Shown: one piece after another, positions 54,597 through 64,000 of the stretch
Position numbering within the stretch: position 1 is the stretch's first letter
Layout: each line of letters starts with the position of its first letter
NCBI GenBank assembly: GCA_023213315.1
Contig: JAKCPI010002418.1
Coordinates: 1 to 64,000, forward strand
DNA: 64,000 nt
Direction: 5' to 3'
From: Euborellia annulipes
Taxonomy: Eukaryota; Arthropoda; Insecta; Dermaptera; Anisolabididae
The notes under the pieces: generated by a model
Database searches by the model: none
Seen by the model: the letters and a program-made list of their open reading frames with translations, nothing else
Told to the model about the DNA's origin: nothing
Made by a program: the position numbers and the translations under genes

Positions 54597-54955
54597 AAAA
54601 AAAAATCTGTTATGACTGATCAAACTTTATCTTAGCTTCGGTATTTGTGAATTTGAATTTATTGAAAGTTGTGTTCTGTGTTATTCACACCAGGTTTTTT
54701 TGTGTTGACTTATACAGTATTTAGTGTTCCATTACATAAGAATTCAAGATGTAAATTTAGAAAAATATTTATATTTTGTCAACTTGCCAACTCCAGTTAT
54801 GCTCAAGTTCTTAGTACAAGGGGGCCGGAGGCCTGGCAACGGAGAAGAGCAACAGTCACCACAATCGTTATTGTTAAGCAATGCCAAGCGCGGCTAAAGT
54901 TCGCAATTGGAAAATCTAGACATCGAATTTTGACATAATGCAATAATTTCTCACT
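54597..54955 (-). mobile_element. Family B, degenerate copy
   Basis: AAAATCTGTTATGACTGATC...TTCACACCAGGTTTTTTTGTG hairpin remnant, AGAATTCAAGATGTAAATTT, ATATTTATATTTTGTCAACT, and AAATCTAGACATCGAATTTT. The middle is replaced by unrelated GC-rich sequence (54815-54905). Confidence 0.65.
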
Positions 54956-55088
54956 CTTTATAGCTATTAAGATATAAACTTGTTTTATGGTTTTTAATCA
55001 AATAAATTTTTGTCGCATTTGACGGGTTGCGAACCCCCCCGACCGACCTGTAGCCCAAGACGCACGTGTGTTTTTTGGCTTCACAACA

Positions 55089-55612
55089 ACTGCGTATTCT
55101 TTCTCGTGGGTTCGGATCCCAGGCAGTCCGATGATTTTATTTAGATCATATATATATATATATATGAATATGGCTTAATGCCTGGACCCCAAATATATAA
55201 ATTAAAAAATAATGAGTATCGTTTAGTCTTAAATGGCCTGAGTTGCCGAAAAGACTGTGTGTGTGTGTGAATGAGAAAAAAAGCAAAATTGTGGGGTCAT
55301 AGAACCCCAGGCAGGAACGAAGTTCCTCACGCCTTTTCTTCAACTCAGAATATAATTTAATATTAATATTATTTAAATAGACGGAAAGCCCTTCTTCGAT
55401 ATATAGAAAGAAATAAAGAGAAGGAGAAGGTGGCGTGGCCTCGCCAAGGTTTCGACTAATCTCGCCGTCGCTCGGGCGCTGGGAACGCATTTTTGTTAGG
55501 AACGCGTTTATGTTAAGTTACATTTTCTCCCAATTCACCCTGGGTAAGCCGAGTTAAAGAACATCGTTCCAAAAAGTGTGAGTGTTTAAAAAACAAAAAA
55601 AAAAACTGCATA
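55089..55612 (+). mobile_element. SINE family 1, 5'-truncated copy with an internal insertion
   Basis: Direct repeats AACTGCGTATTCT (left, about 55088) and AACTGCATATTCC (right, about 55604) suggest a target duplication. B-box region GTGGGTTCGGATCCCAGGC, the family middle with an AT expansion, and tail TGAGTTGCCGAAAAGACTG. A ~300-bp GC-richer segment interrupts the AAAAAGTGTGAG end at about 55275-55575. Confidence 0.7.
55275..55575. mobile_element. Unidentified insertion within the SINE
   Basis: Splits the SINE 3' end. Starts AAAATTGTGGGGTCATAGAA and ends AAAGAACATCGTTCC. A 114-codon minus frame crosses it but has no recognised domain. Confidence 0.45.
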
Positions 55613-55818
55613 TTCCTACATCTTTATCACAATTATGTCTCCTAAAACCTTTCATATTCTATAGTTATGGTAGTTAAAGGAAGTTACCATTAGCCATTAA
55701 ATCATGAATCAAGAGCTCTCCTCTCTATCCTATATCTCTAACTCTTTTGAATTAATCCGTTAAGCATAAAAAAGGCAAAACCAAGATAATTTTCTGCTTA
55801 TTTAGATTTGTCTAAAGG

Positions 55819-57794
55819 CATAGGCGTAGCCACGGGGGTTTTGGGGTTCAAACCCCCCATTGACCCAAGCCATGACTAGATATTTAAGAATTTCATAATA
55901 CTTTCTCTCTCTATATATTTCATATATAGGAGGGGAGAAAGTAAAATATAATAATTTAATCTAGCTTAAAAAAAAAAAAATTAAATAAAACGCAAAAAAT
56001 TCGAGAAAATTCAGAATTTTCAATTGAAAAGATTTGATTTGTTATTAGATGGGTTGGAGGTAGCTACAGTATGTAAAATTTGAGACCGAATTTGACAATG
56101 GATTTAGGCTAAATTCCCAGAATAAGGATCCAGACATGATGGGCCAAATTTGGTCCATTTTTTACCCCCACCCCAGGGAAATCAATGGAGTGCATGCTAA
56201 GATGATGTGAAGATTTGCAATTATGGTCAAATTCGAGTGCTTTCTAAAACCTCAAACAATGAAAAAACTGTTCCCGTCAGCAACTGAGGGGATCCCCAGA
56301 GTCCCTAAAAATCACTATCATGCCACCAAAAAGGTGGTCCCCTCTAACCCCTTCATCTCTTTTCTCTCTCTTGTTATAAATTTAAATGTACGGCTTTAAC
56401 ACTATGCCAAATTGTAGGGACCGGCAATTATGTTCATAATCCACTACCTAATATACAAAAAAAAAAGCAATACTATCTTGTTAACTTAGTCAATTAACCC
56501 TTCCAAAGAGCTTCCCTTTACATTTAGATAAAATGAAAAAAAAAGTGCCAAATAGAACCAATTATAATTCATTACCTCAAAAAATATTCCAATCAACGAA
56601 AAAATATCTTGCCGCTAATAATTTCTCATCTTCTTTCTCTCCCTTTATTATACATTTATGCATGTACTGTCTTAAAACCATGCCAAGCAATTGTGGGGAC
56701 CGGCAATTATGCTCATAATCTACTACCTGGTGTATTATAATAAAGGAGATAAAAGAGGTGAAGAAAGTTGAGGGGACCACCACAACTGGTGGCAAGATAG
56801 TATTTTTTCATTGATTGGGATACCAGCTAGTGGATTATGAACATAATTGCCGGTCCCCATGTCACAATTTGGCATGATGTTAAAGCCGTATATTTAAATT
56901 TATAACAAAGAGAGATTAAAGAGGAAGGGGTTAGACACCGCAGCTGGCGGCAAGATAGTATTTTTCATTGATTGGAACAGGTAGTGGATTATGAACATAA
57001 TTGCCGGTCCCCACAATTTGGCATGTTAAAGCCAAATATTTAAATTTATAACAAAGAGAGAAAAGATGGTAAGGGTTATGGACCACCACAACTGGTGGCA
57101 AGATAGTACTTCTCAGGGGACTCTAGAGGATCCTCAGTTGCTGACAAAGACAAGGTTTTTTTCATTGTTTGAGGTTTTAAGTACTCGAATTTGACCATAA
57201 TTGCAAATCTTCACATCATCTTAGCATGACTCCATTGATTTCCTATGGGGTGGGGTAGGGAAAAATTGGACCAAAAATTGGCCCGGCAAGATCCGGATCC
57301 TTATTTGGGGAGCTGGCTCTAGCCCAAACCATTGTCAGAATACGGTCCTCAAATTTTGCATACTCAACTACCTCCAGCGCCTGGTCTATATGCTTGAGTA
57401 AAAATTAAAGCCGCTGAAAAATTGATTAAATCTTCGCAAAATGAAAAATAAAATTATTATATAAATAAATTTATTATTTTTTTTCTAAAAGGGATATGCG
57501 AGATGTGACTCTTGATCAAGAGAAACAGGACACTTCTGGTATTTTAGGCTCGCATAAATTAAATTATGAGAGTTTGCATTTTTGATTGCCTGATACGAGT
57601 TGATTGAAAAATTGCGGCACTTAATTAAGAAATGGCGAGCCCGAGCCACCTTGAGGGGGGGTCCAGGGGGGCGAAGCGAAGGTGGGGTAAGTGGCTAGTC
57701 ATATATTTCATCAGACGCCTTACACTGCCCTATTAATCGGGGTAGGGGGGAGAAATCCTAAACCCCCCATCAAAAATTTCTGGCTACGCCTATG
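55819..57794. mobile_element. hAT-type element with 8-bp duplication TCTAAAGG (interrupted copy)
   Basis: CATAGGCGTAGCCACGGGG at the left, CTGGCTACGCCTATG at the right, flanked by TCTAAAGG at 55811-55818 and 57795-57802. Without a 1.34-kb inner insertion (56046-57388) it collinearly matches the paralogous copy at 60048-60693, including an internal family B 5'-end remnant (ACTTTCTCTCTCTATATATT) and a repeat E-like GC block. Confidence 0.95.
56046..57388. mobile_element. Foldback element inserted in the hAT copy
   Basis: Inverted arms at about 56046-56350 and 57085-57388 share TGGAGGTAG, GATTTGCAATTATGGTCAAA and CTCAAACAATGAAAAAA. Inside, a second set of inverted and tandem blocks (CAATTATGTTCATAATCCAC and complement) recurs four times (56425, 56700, 56830, 56985). 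Flanking TAT at 56043-56045 and 57389-57391 and the uninterrupted paralogue at about 60290 define the insertion. No transposase seen. Confidence 0.9.
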
Positions 57795-57802
57795 TCTAAA
57801 GG

Positions 57803-58253
57803 TACTTATAATAACATTATTTATAAACTTTAATATCTCTTTTTTAATTTGCCGAAATGAAATTCGTTTTTAAACAAAGGAGGTCTTTAAATGCTATCAA
57901 AAATGCGTTTAAAATTATGTAGTTTTTTTTGTCAGGGTACCTTATACCCTTTCGGGTCCCTCCTTAATATAAATATGATGGTTATAAATCCAAACAGTTA
58001 TACACTCAAAAAAATTAAATCGACATAATGGCATATAAGCTACACATAAATATTAGCCTTAAGGAGAGATGGATAATTTCATTTTTTTTATTTGTATTAA
58101 TATTTTCTTAAACCTGTATATGCGGCCTGGAGCTTGAGATCATCAGCTTGTCGGTAAATATATTATTGTTTCTATATCTTGATTATTAACTATTAAAAAC
58201 CTCCTCTTTATTTTAAAGGCGGAATATTCAAATTCTTATTACAAACATCTAAT
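57803..58253. other. No gene seen
   Basis: AT-rich non-coding sequence. Confidence 0.4.
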
Positions 58254-58938
58254 AAAAAAATCTGGTGTGACTGTCGCACAGCACACAGCTTTCTCTTACC
58301 TTCGGTAATCGAAAGTTGTGTACTGTGCTTGTCACACCAGATTTTTTGTGTCGACATGTATTTAGTTCCCGGCAGTAGGGAATATTTGAATTCAGATGTA
58401 AAATTTATAAGTATGGGAAAATATTTATATTTTGTAACCATGGCAACCATTTCTCCTATCTTTCCTATGAAGCACAAGAGTAAAGTGTGCTTCAAACAAT
58501 TTTGAGGGCAAAACGAGAATATACATTTGAAAGAGTATCTAAAAAATAATTGATTTTTGAATTTTAATCAAAATCGTTAGAGCGAATTTTGAGAAAATCG
58601 AAAAAAACTGAAAAAGTACATCAGTAAAGTACTAGTACTCTTTGGCCGATTTTGATTAAAAGCTTATTTTTCCGGTCCCGGGGGTGTTTAACTTAAATAT
58701 AAAATTTCAACCTCCTAGCTCAATTCCTTCATGCTTAAAATTGAACACACACACACACACCCACCCACCCACCCACACACACACAGACAGACCATGTCGC
58801 GAAAACCACTTTTTTGGATTCAGGGGACCTCAAAACGTGAAGATTCATCAAAATCTCGACATCGAATTTTTGACATGAATCCAATACTTTCTCTCTATAT
58901 ATATATTACATATATATATAGGTAAGAGAAAGTAAAAA
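58254..58938 (-). mobile_element. Family B, full-length copy
   Basis: Hairpin AATCTGGTGTGACTGTCGC...GTCACACCAGATTTTTT, complete centre, (CACC)n-type microsatellite at 58749-58784, and end GGTAAGAGAAAGTAAAA. With 33191-33868, the best reference copy. Confidence 0.9.
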
Positions 58939-59307
58939 CTAGCGCTATTTCTCGGCAAAATTATGCTTTCGGCTGAGGATATATAAATATTAAACTTAAT
59001 TTTTTTTCTAGTGAAAATTGCTAATTTTGGCATTTACATACGAAAATATTTCAATATTAATATAACGAATTAGCGAATATTAAATGATACTGAATAACGC
59101 AGTATGTTTCAATTTTGAAATAATACATTTTAAGTGCATTATTTACAAACTTGAAATATATCACCAAGTGCATTATTTAGTAAATTAATAATATTGTTAA
59201 GAAAAGAAGATATATATTTAATTAATCACACACATCTAATGGTATAAGTTATGCAAAAAAATTTTTGTTATAGCGACATGTATCAATCTAAGCAAAATTA
59301 ACAATTT

Positions 59308-59354
59308 TTCGTCCTGAAGATGGGAGCGATGCGTTTCCGAAACGTTGTCGATAA
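59308..59354 (+). ncRNA. Hammerhead-ribozyme-like motif
   Basis: CTGAAGA at 59314-59320, a stem II closed by GGGA/TTCC, then GAAAC at 59339-59343 followed by GTTGTC. A15.1/U16.1 and C/G of a two-pair stem III with a GTT loop and C at the cleavage position can be placed, and GAT/GTC can start helix I. This is the closest of the window's motifs to the minimal hammerheads reported in Penelope-like elements. No inverted partner found nearby. Confidence 0.55.
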
Positions 59355-59474
59355 TTAAATAGTTTTTTATTCTTTGCTGGCTGCCTACATCCCCCTCCTC
59401 CTACTCTTGACAATATTGTTAATATTATTAACATATTCAGAACCTCCAAATACAATGTTTCAATTAGAGCGATC

Positions 59475-59885
59475 ATTCTCTAAAAACAAACGTTAAAATT
59501 TAAAATAAACAAATGGGTGTTAAAAAGTAATGTAAAAACAATCAGCGGTAAAAAATGCTATTCTCTAAACAAAGTTTAACAGCGACGTTAACATGTTGCT
59601 TTTATTTCAAAGTTATCAAAATCATAACCTTACTTTTTAGGTTAAGGACGCCAATTTTATTTTAAACACGACGTTAAAATAATAAAGGCACCCCTTAGGG
59701 ATGACATTAATTTTTAACACTATTTACTAAATGTTAACACTTTGGCTTTAAAGTTTTTGTTTACAGAATAACTATTTGAGGCAAGGAAGTGATTTTGAAT
59801 AGCATTTTTTAGCGCTGATTGTTTTTACATTACTTTTTAACACCTATTTGTTTATTTTAAATTTTTACGTCTGTTTTTAGAGAAT
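59475..59885. mobile_element. MITE with ~93-bp terminal inverted repeats
   Basis: ATTCTCTAAAAACA at the left and TGTTTTTAGAGAAT at the right; arms extend inward through GTGTTAAAAAGTAATGTAAA to AATGCTATTC. Target duplication is unclear. Non-coding. Confidence 0.8.
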
Positions 59886-60047
59886 AAACCTGATTGAGAG
59901 TTAAAATCTGAATTGTATATTAATTTAAGCCTATATTTAATGTCAGAAAAGTGTTAACGACTATTTCAGAGGCTTTATTTAATAATAAAAATTTAACATT
60001 CACTTGTCATTAGAAGAGGTTTTTGGAACTCAAATTAAGGTTGGGTA

Positions 60048-60693
60048 CATAGGCGTAGCCACGGGGGGGTTTTGGGGGTTCAAACCCCCCATTGGACCCA
60101 AGCCATGACTAGATATTTAAGCTCTATAATACAAAATACTTTTTCTCTCTATATATTTCATATATAGGGTAAGAGAAAGTAAAATATAATAATTTTCTCT
60201 AGCTTAAAAAAAAAAAAATTAAATAAAACGCAAAAAATTCGAGAAAATTCAGAATTTTTCCATTGAAAAGAATTGATTTTTGTTATGCTTTATAAAAAAT
60301 TAAAGCCGCTTAAAATTGATTAAATCTCGCAAATGAAAAATAATAAAAATTATTATATAAATAAATTTTTTATTTTTTTCTTAAAGAGGTCTGAGATAGG
60401 AGTCTGGTCAAAAGAAACACATAGAGAGACACCCCGGTATTTTAGGCCCATATACATAAAATTAAGAGATTTGCATTATTTATTGCCTGATACGAGTTGA
60501 TTGAAAAGTTGCGGCACTTAATTAAGAAAGGGCGGGCCCGAGCCACCTCGAGGGGGGTCCAGGGGGGCGAAGCGAAGGTGGGGTAAGTGGCCAGTCATAT
60601 ATTTCATTAGACGCCTTATACTGCCCTATTAGTCGGGGGGGGGGGGAGAAATAATCCTAAACCCCCCATCAAAAATTTCTGGCTACGCCTATG
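60048..60693. mobile_element. hAT-type element with 8-bp duplication GTTGGGTA (uninterrupted copy)
   Basis: Same ends as the copy at 55819 (CATAGGCGTAGCCACGGGG; CTGGCTACGCCTATG), flanked by GTTGGGTA at 60040-60047 and 60694-60701. Serves as the empty-site reference for the 56046-57388 insertion. Confidence 0.95.
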
Positions 60694-60870
60694 GTTGGGT
60701 AGATAATCTTCCCCATTCTCCTTTGTTAGCTCTTCATAGGATTTCCATGGCAAAATGAGAATATACATTTTAAAGAGCATTTAAAAAATATTGAAAAGGG
60801 TGAATAAATAGATCCAGAGCTAGTATTCAGGCAAATTTATTCGGATTATATCCCTCCACTATAGGCCAAC

Positions 60871-60900
60871 GTTTCGGAGCTCAAACGGCTCCTTCTTCAG
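60871..60900 (-). ncRNA. Hammerhead-like motif, left Penelope arm
   Basis: On minus: CTGAAGA (60894-60900), stem II with GAGC/GCTC, and GAAAC (60871-60875), followed by GTTGGCC. The U at 16.1 is replaced by G. Confidence 0.55.
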
Positions 60901-61558
60901 GACCTTAATATTAACAATTAAAAGTACATCTTGTTGTTAACATATATATTTTATAAGGATATTAGTATGTTAACAAACTCACCATGCGGTGTCAAGAAAA
61001 TAATTCGCCCTCAATTTTGTCATACATGAACGATGTGGTTAGTTTTGGGCTACTCGACATGTGTTAAAAGGCAATAAGTGCTGATCGAAGAATGGTGATT
61101 TAATTCGGAGTGCATTGCCTCTTATTTATAATTTAGATATTTAAACTGAGGGAATACAATTGTAATATAAATATCCTTCTTTTTTTTCCTCTCTTAATTA
61201 TTTCGAGAATAATTTATATTTAAAATTTCAGACTTCTAATTAGCAACATTTAAATTCACTCTATTTACATTTTTACTTTCTCTTATTATATATAATTTTA
61301 TTAGTATAATTAACAACGTTTTCGGTACAATTTTAATATCTTATTTATACTTTTTTTTTTTTTTTTTTTTTTTTTCACAATTTTAGTTATTTTTAATTGT
61401 AGTATTATTAATTGTACAGTGAGCTGAGGATTTTGGTTAACACATAGTTTGTGTTAATAATAAATAGTCCCGATACTTAATATTTTACACATTTCAAGAT
61501 TCAATAATATATCAGATATTTAAATCAGATGATAGGGCCTTTACATTGTCAAAAAGCT

Positions 61559-61760
61559 CACATTCGTGATCTAAGGCAAGAGCATGTTCAGATAGGGCGT
61601 CCCAGGGCGTTGTTTTTGTATATCATATTTATGTTGGTAAATTCGGTTGCCAACTTTCTTGTTTAGTTTTCCCGATATAGAACTTATTAGGACATTTTTA
61701 GAGGAAGCATTGCAGGATATAGACCACTCCAGACCTTTGATAGTCGGAATTTTGTCTAAA
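61559..61760 (-). pseudogene. GIY-YIG endonuclease remnant, left Penelope arm
   Basis: Minus-strand counterpart of 62246-62494. KVGNRIYQHKYDIQKQRPGT is readable near 61600-61660 and TIKGLEWS near 61715-61745 in shifted frames. Start and catalytic parts are broken by frameshifts. Confidence 0.7.
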
Positions 61761-62245
61761 TTATTAAAAAAGTTACCTAGAGTATTAATTGAATTCCACC
61801 GATAATAACAGACGCACATTAAAATATTTCGAAACTATCAGCACACTGAGTTCGAAAGCACTAGTATGATAACCTAAGTACATAGGGGGCGTACTAGACG
61901 TCAACACTGTAAGGTTGAGGAGGAATTATTTATTTTAGACAAAAACAGAAAATAACAATAGGAACGTTGGAATCCAAATAAATTGATTAATAAAATAATT
62001 AACAGATTTTTGTCTAAAAATAAAAATAAAAATAATAACCTCCTCAACCTTTACAGAAATGTTGACAGTACTAGTACGGAACCAACAACCGATATGTACT
62101 TAGTTATCATACATAGATGCACTTTCGGAAAACATCAGTAGATGCTTGAATAAGAATTTTCGAAAATATTTTAATAGTGATACAGTCAATGTAATATTAT
62201 CGGGGAAATTAATTAATACTCTAGGTAACTTTTTTAATAATTTAG

Positions 62246-62494
62246 AATAAAATTCCGACTATCCAAAGGTCTGGAGTGGTCTATATGCTGCAATGCTCCT
62301 GCTGTCCTAATAAATTCTATATCGGGAAAACTCAACAGAAAGTTGGCAAAAGAATTTACCAACATAAATATGATATAAAAAAACAACGCCCTGGGACGGC
62401 CCCATCTGAACATGCTCTTGACTTAGATCACGAATTTGACTTTGACAATGTAAAAATTTTATCATCTGATCCCAATCATGATATATTAAGCTGA
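62246..62494 (+). pseudogene. Penelope-type GIY-YIG endonuclease, C-terminal fragment
   Basis: From just after a TAG at 62243 to TGA at 62492-62494. Visible: SGVVYMLQCSCCPNKFYIGK (GIY-YIG core as VVY and YIG, with the CxC Zn-binding cysteines), then KRIYQHKYDI (conserved Arg and His) and SEHALDLDHEFDFDNVKIL (C-terminal part with the conserved Glu/His region). This is the endonuclease that nicks target DNA for Penelope-like retrotransposition. The upstream reverse transcriptase is absent. The frame is intact within the domain, so this arm is the better-preserved of the two. Confidence 0.85.
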
Positions 62495-62616
62495 ATCTTG
62501 AAATGTGTAACACAATTAAGTATCGGGACCGTGTTATTAACAACACAATGTGACACCCAAAAAATCTCAGCTCACTGTACAATAATATACTACAATTAAA
62601 ATAACCAATAATTGTG

Positions 62617-62619
<3 letters not shown>

Positions 62620-62657
<38 letters not shown>
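62620..62657 (+). repeat. Poly-A tract in right Penelope arm
   Basis: About 38 A's. Its inverse counterpart is the poly-T tract at about 61351-61375 in the left arm. Confidence 0.8.
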
Positions 62658-62660
<3 letters not shown>

Positions 62661-62792
62661 TATAAATAAGATATTAAAATTGTACCGAAACGTTGTTAAT
62701 TATACTAATAAAATTATATATAATAAGAGAAAGTAAAAATGTAAATAGAGTGAATTTAAATGTTGCTAATTAGAAGGCTAATTTTAAATATA

Positions 62793-63650
62793 CCCAGCTA
62801 GCAGAACCTCGTCAAAATGACGTCCGAAATTGGTCATAACTGGTCAAAAGACGTCAAATGACTAATTAAAACCTAAAATAAAACGTCTTTTTTGTAACGT
62901 CTTTAAAACGTGCAAAATATCACATTATAAAGACGTACCGATCAGGTACCGATCACGACACTTATTATTACTTTCTCTTACATCCATATTTTTATTTTAA
63001 TACGCATGCGCACACGTTTCGCGCATGCACATGCATTTCGCGCATACGCAACTGTAATGGCTATAGTCTGTAACATTGTCTTTTATATAATAGTGTATAT
63101 AAAATCGCGTTTTTACAAAAGTATTAAAATAAAATATCGATATAGGTACTAATTAAAATTAAAAATTGAATAATTAAATCTCTCAATTATTATTTTATAA
63201 TTAGTCATATATATATTAAATTTCAACTTTCCTATATTTGTCATTTATATGGATAGAGAAGAGATGTATTTAATTGCTAAAATAATGTGTTCTATAATTA
63301 TATTATTAATATAATACAATTTAATTTTATATGTGAGTTTGTTTCTCATTTTTTTTATCCATCAGGTTATAAAAAGGTCAAAAAAAAGTCACGGAATCAC
63401 GTTTTTTTGACGTTTCAAAATGTCGTCATCGGTCTGTGACATTAGTCCGTGATTTTTAAGTCATTTTGACGTCAAAAAATTGGTCAAAAAAAGTCACGGA
63501 ATCACGTTTTTTTGACGTTTTAAAATGTCGTCATCGGTCTGTGACATTAGTCCGTGATTTTTAGGTCATTTTGTCGTCAAACATAACGTCATTTCTGGTC
63601 AGTCTCTGACCAGTTTCCGACGTCATTTTGACGGGTCTCTGCTAGCTGGG
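62793..63650. mobile_element. DNA transposon-like element with TA duplication
   Basis: CCCAGCTAGCAGA at the left and its complement TCTGCTAGCTGGG at the right; arms continue with CTCGTCAAAATGACGTC-like sequence. TA at 62791-62792 and 63651-63652. The matching position in the inverted left Penelope arm (near 61215) is an empty site with a single TA. Non-coding; rich in ACGTC motifs. Confidence 0.9.
63375..63590 (+). repeat. Two-copy tandem repeat inside the element
   Basis: A unit of about 108 bp (GGTCAAAAAAAAGTCACGGA...GTCATTTTGACGTCAAA) is repeated twice with few differences. Confidence 0.8.
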
Positions 63651-63957
63651 TAAATTATTCTCGAAATAATTAAGAAAAAAAAAAAGGATATTTATATTAC
63701 AATTGTATTCCCTCAGTTTAAATATCTAAATTATAAATAAGAGGCAATGCACTCCGAATTAAATCACCATTCTTCGTTCGGCACCATTGCCTTTTAACAC
63801 ATGTCGAGTAGCGAAACTAACCACATCGTTCATGTATGACAAAATTGAGGGCGAATTATTTTCTTGACACCGCATGGTGAGTTTGTTAATATACTAATAT
63901 CCTTATAAAATATATATGTAACAACAAGATGTACTTTTAATTGTTAATATTAAGGTC

Positions 63958-63986
63958 CTGAAGAAGGAGCCGTTTGAGCTCGAAAC
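63958..63986 (+). ncRNA. Hammerhead-like motif, right Penelope arm
   Basis: CTGAAGA (63958-63964), stem II with GAGC/GCTC, GAAAC (63982-63986), then GTTGGCC. Inverse partner of 60871-60900. Confidence 0.55.
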
Positions 63987-64000
63987 GTTGGCCTATAGCG

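Larger units (their letters stand above)
60822..64000. mobile_element. Head-to-head pair of Penelope-like elements (cut by window end)
   Basis: Two copies are arranged as a large inverted repeat centred near 61990. Left arm about 60822-61985 (minus), right arm from about 61995 to beyond 64000 (plus). Each arm has, from centre outward, a GIY-YIG endonuclease remnant, a poly-A or poly-T tract, and an outer region ending in a hammerhead-like motif (60871-60900 minus; 63958-63986 plus). The right arm carries a separate insertion (62793-63650). No reverse-transcriptase domain is present, so only the 3' part of each element remains. Penelope-like elements with terminal hammerheads and inverted partial copies are known. 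Confidence 0.75.

Noticed and set aside
55146..55490. 114-codon minus ORF
   Set aside because: Crosses from an unidentified insertion into the SINE tail and AT repeat. No domain recognised.

Overview
The window looks like an intergenic or intronic stretch of an AT-rich, repeat-saturated animal genome, most likely an arthropod. The basis is: introns and splice sites instead of operons, tRNA-derived SINEs, hAT/pogo/Harbinger/Helitron/Penelope/Ty3 remnants, a BESS-type exon, and a degenerate member of a protein family I associate with arthropod genomes. No species can be named from the sequence. No complete, intact host gene is visible. Almost every long ORF is a shadow of a repeat.

Layout. 0-10 kb: a terminal exon with a BESS-like motif (142-585), an inverted repeat carrying a hammerhead-like core, GC-rich palindromic repeats, a hAT-type MITE, a cluster of tRNA-derived SINEs, and hAT and Harbinger transposase fragments among a GC-rich MITE (family A). 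10-20 kb: a LINE reverse-transcriptase scrap, a C48/Ulp1-like protease pseudogene, Helitron helicase and Rep fragments, the 5' part of a Ty3/gypsy-like element with PBS and Gag remnants (interrupted by a SINE), and a pogo/Tigger-like element with exact TIRs and TA target duplication, interrupted by MITE A. 20-40 kb: hAT MITEs with 8-bp target duplications, hammerhead-bearing inverted repeats (one holding a Tigger-like element that in turn holds a SINE), and many copies of family B. 40-52 kb: nested family B copies and two long palindromic foldback elements. 52-64 kb: a degenerate conserved-protein remnant, two paralogous hAT elements (one with an extra foldback insertion), and a head-to-head pair of Penelope-like elements with GIY-YIG endonuclease and terminal hammerhead-like motifs, running off the window end.

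The dominant component is family B (about 20 copies or fragments, roughly 0.68 kb full length, plus a ~1 kb variant B'). One end is ACTTTCTCTTACC followed by an AT tract. A variable microsatellite lies inside, and the other end is a long hairpin bounded by TCTGGTGTGAC that contains the inverse complement GGTAAGAGAAAGT. This architecture, insertion at A/T runs without target duplication, and tandem/nested copies resemble Helentron-associated (DINE-1-like) non-autonomous Helitrons. Helitron Rep and helicase fragments are present, but no direct link to family B is shown.

Possible host-gene traces are weak: three short minus-strand exon-like segments (51998-52139, 36920-37073, 27192-27313) and one plus-strand terminal-exon-like segment (32870-33056), all with good splice-site context. 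All coordinates of repeat boundaries were read by eye and may be off by a few bases.
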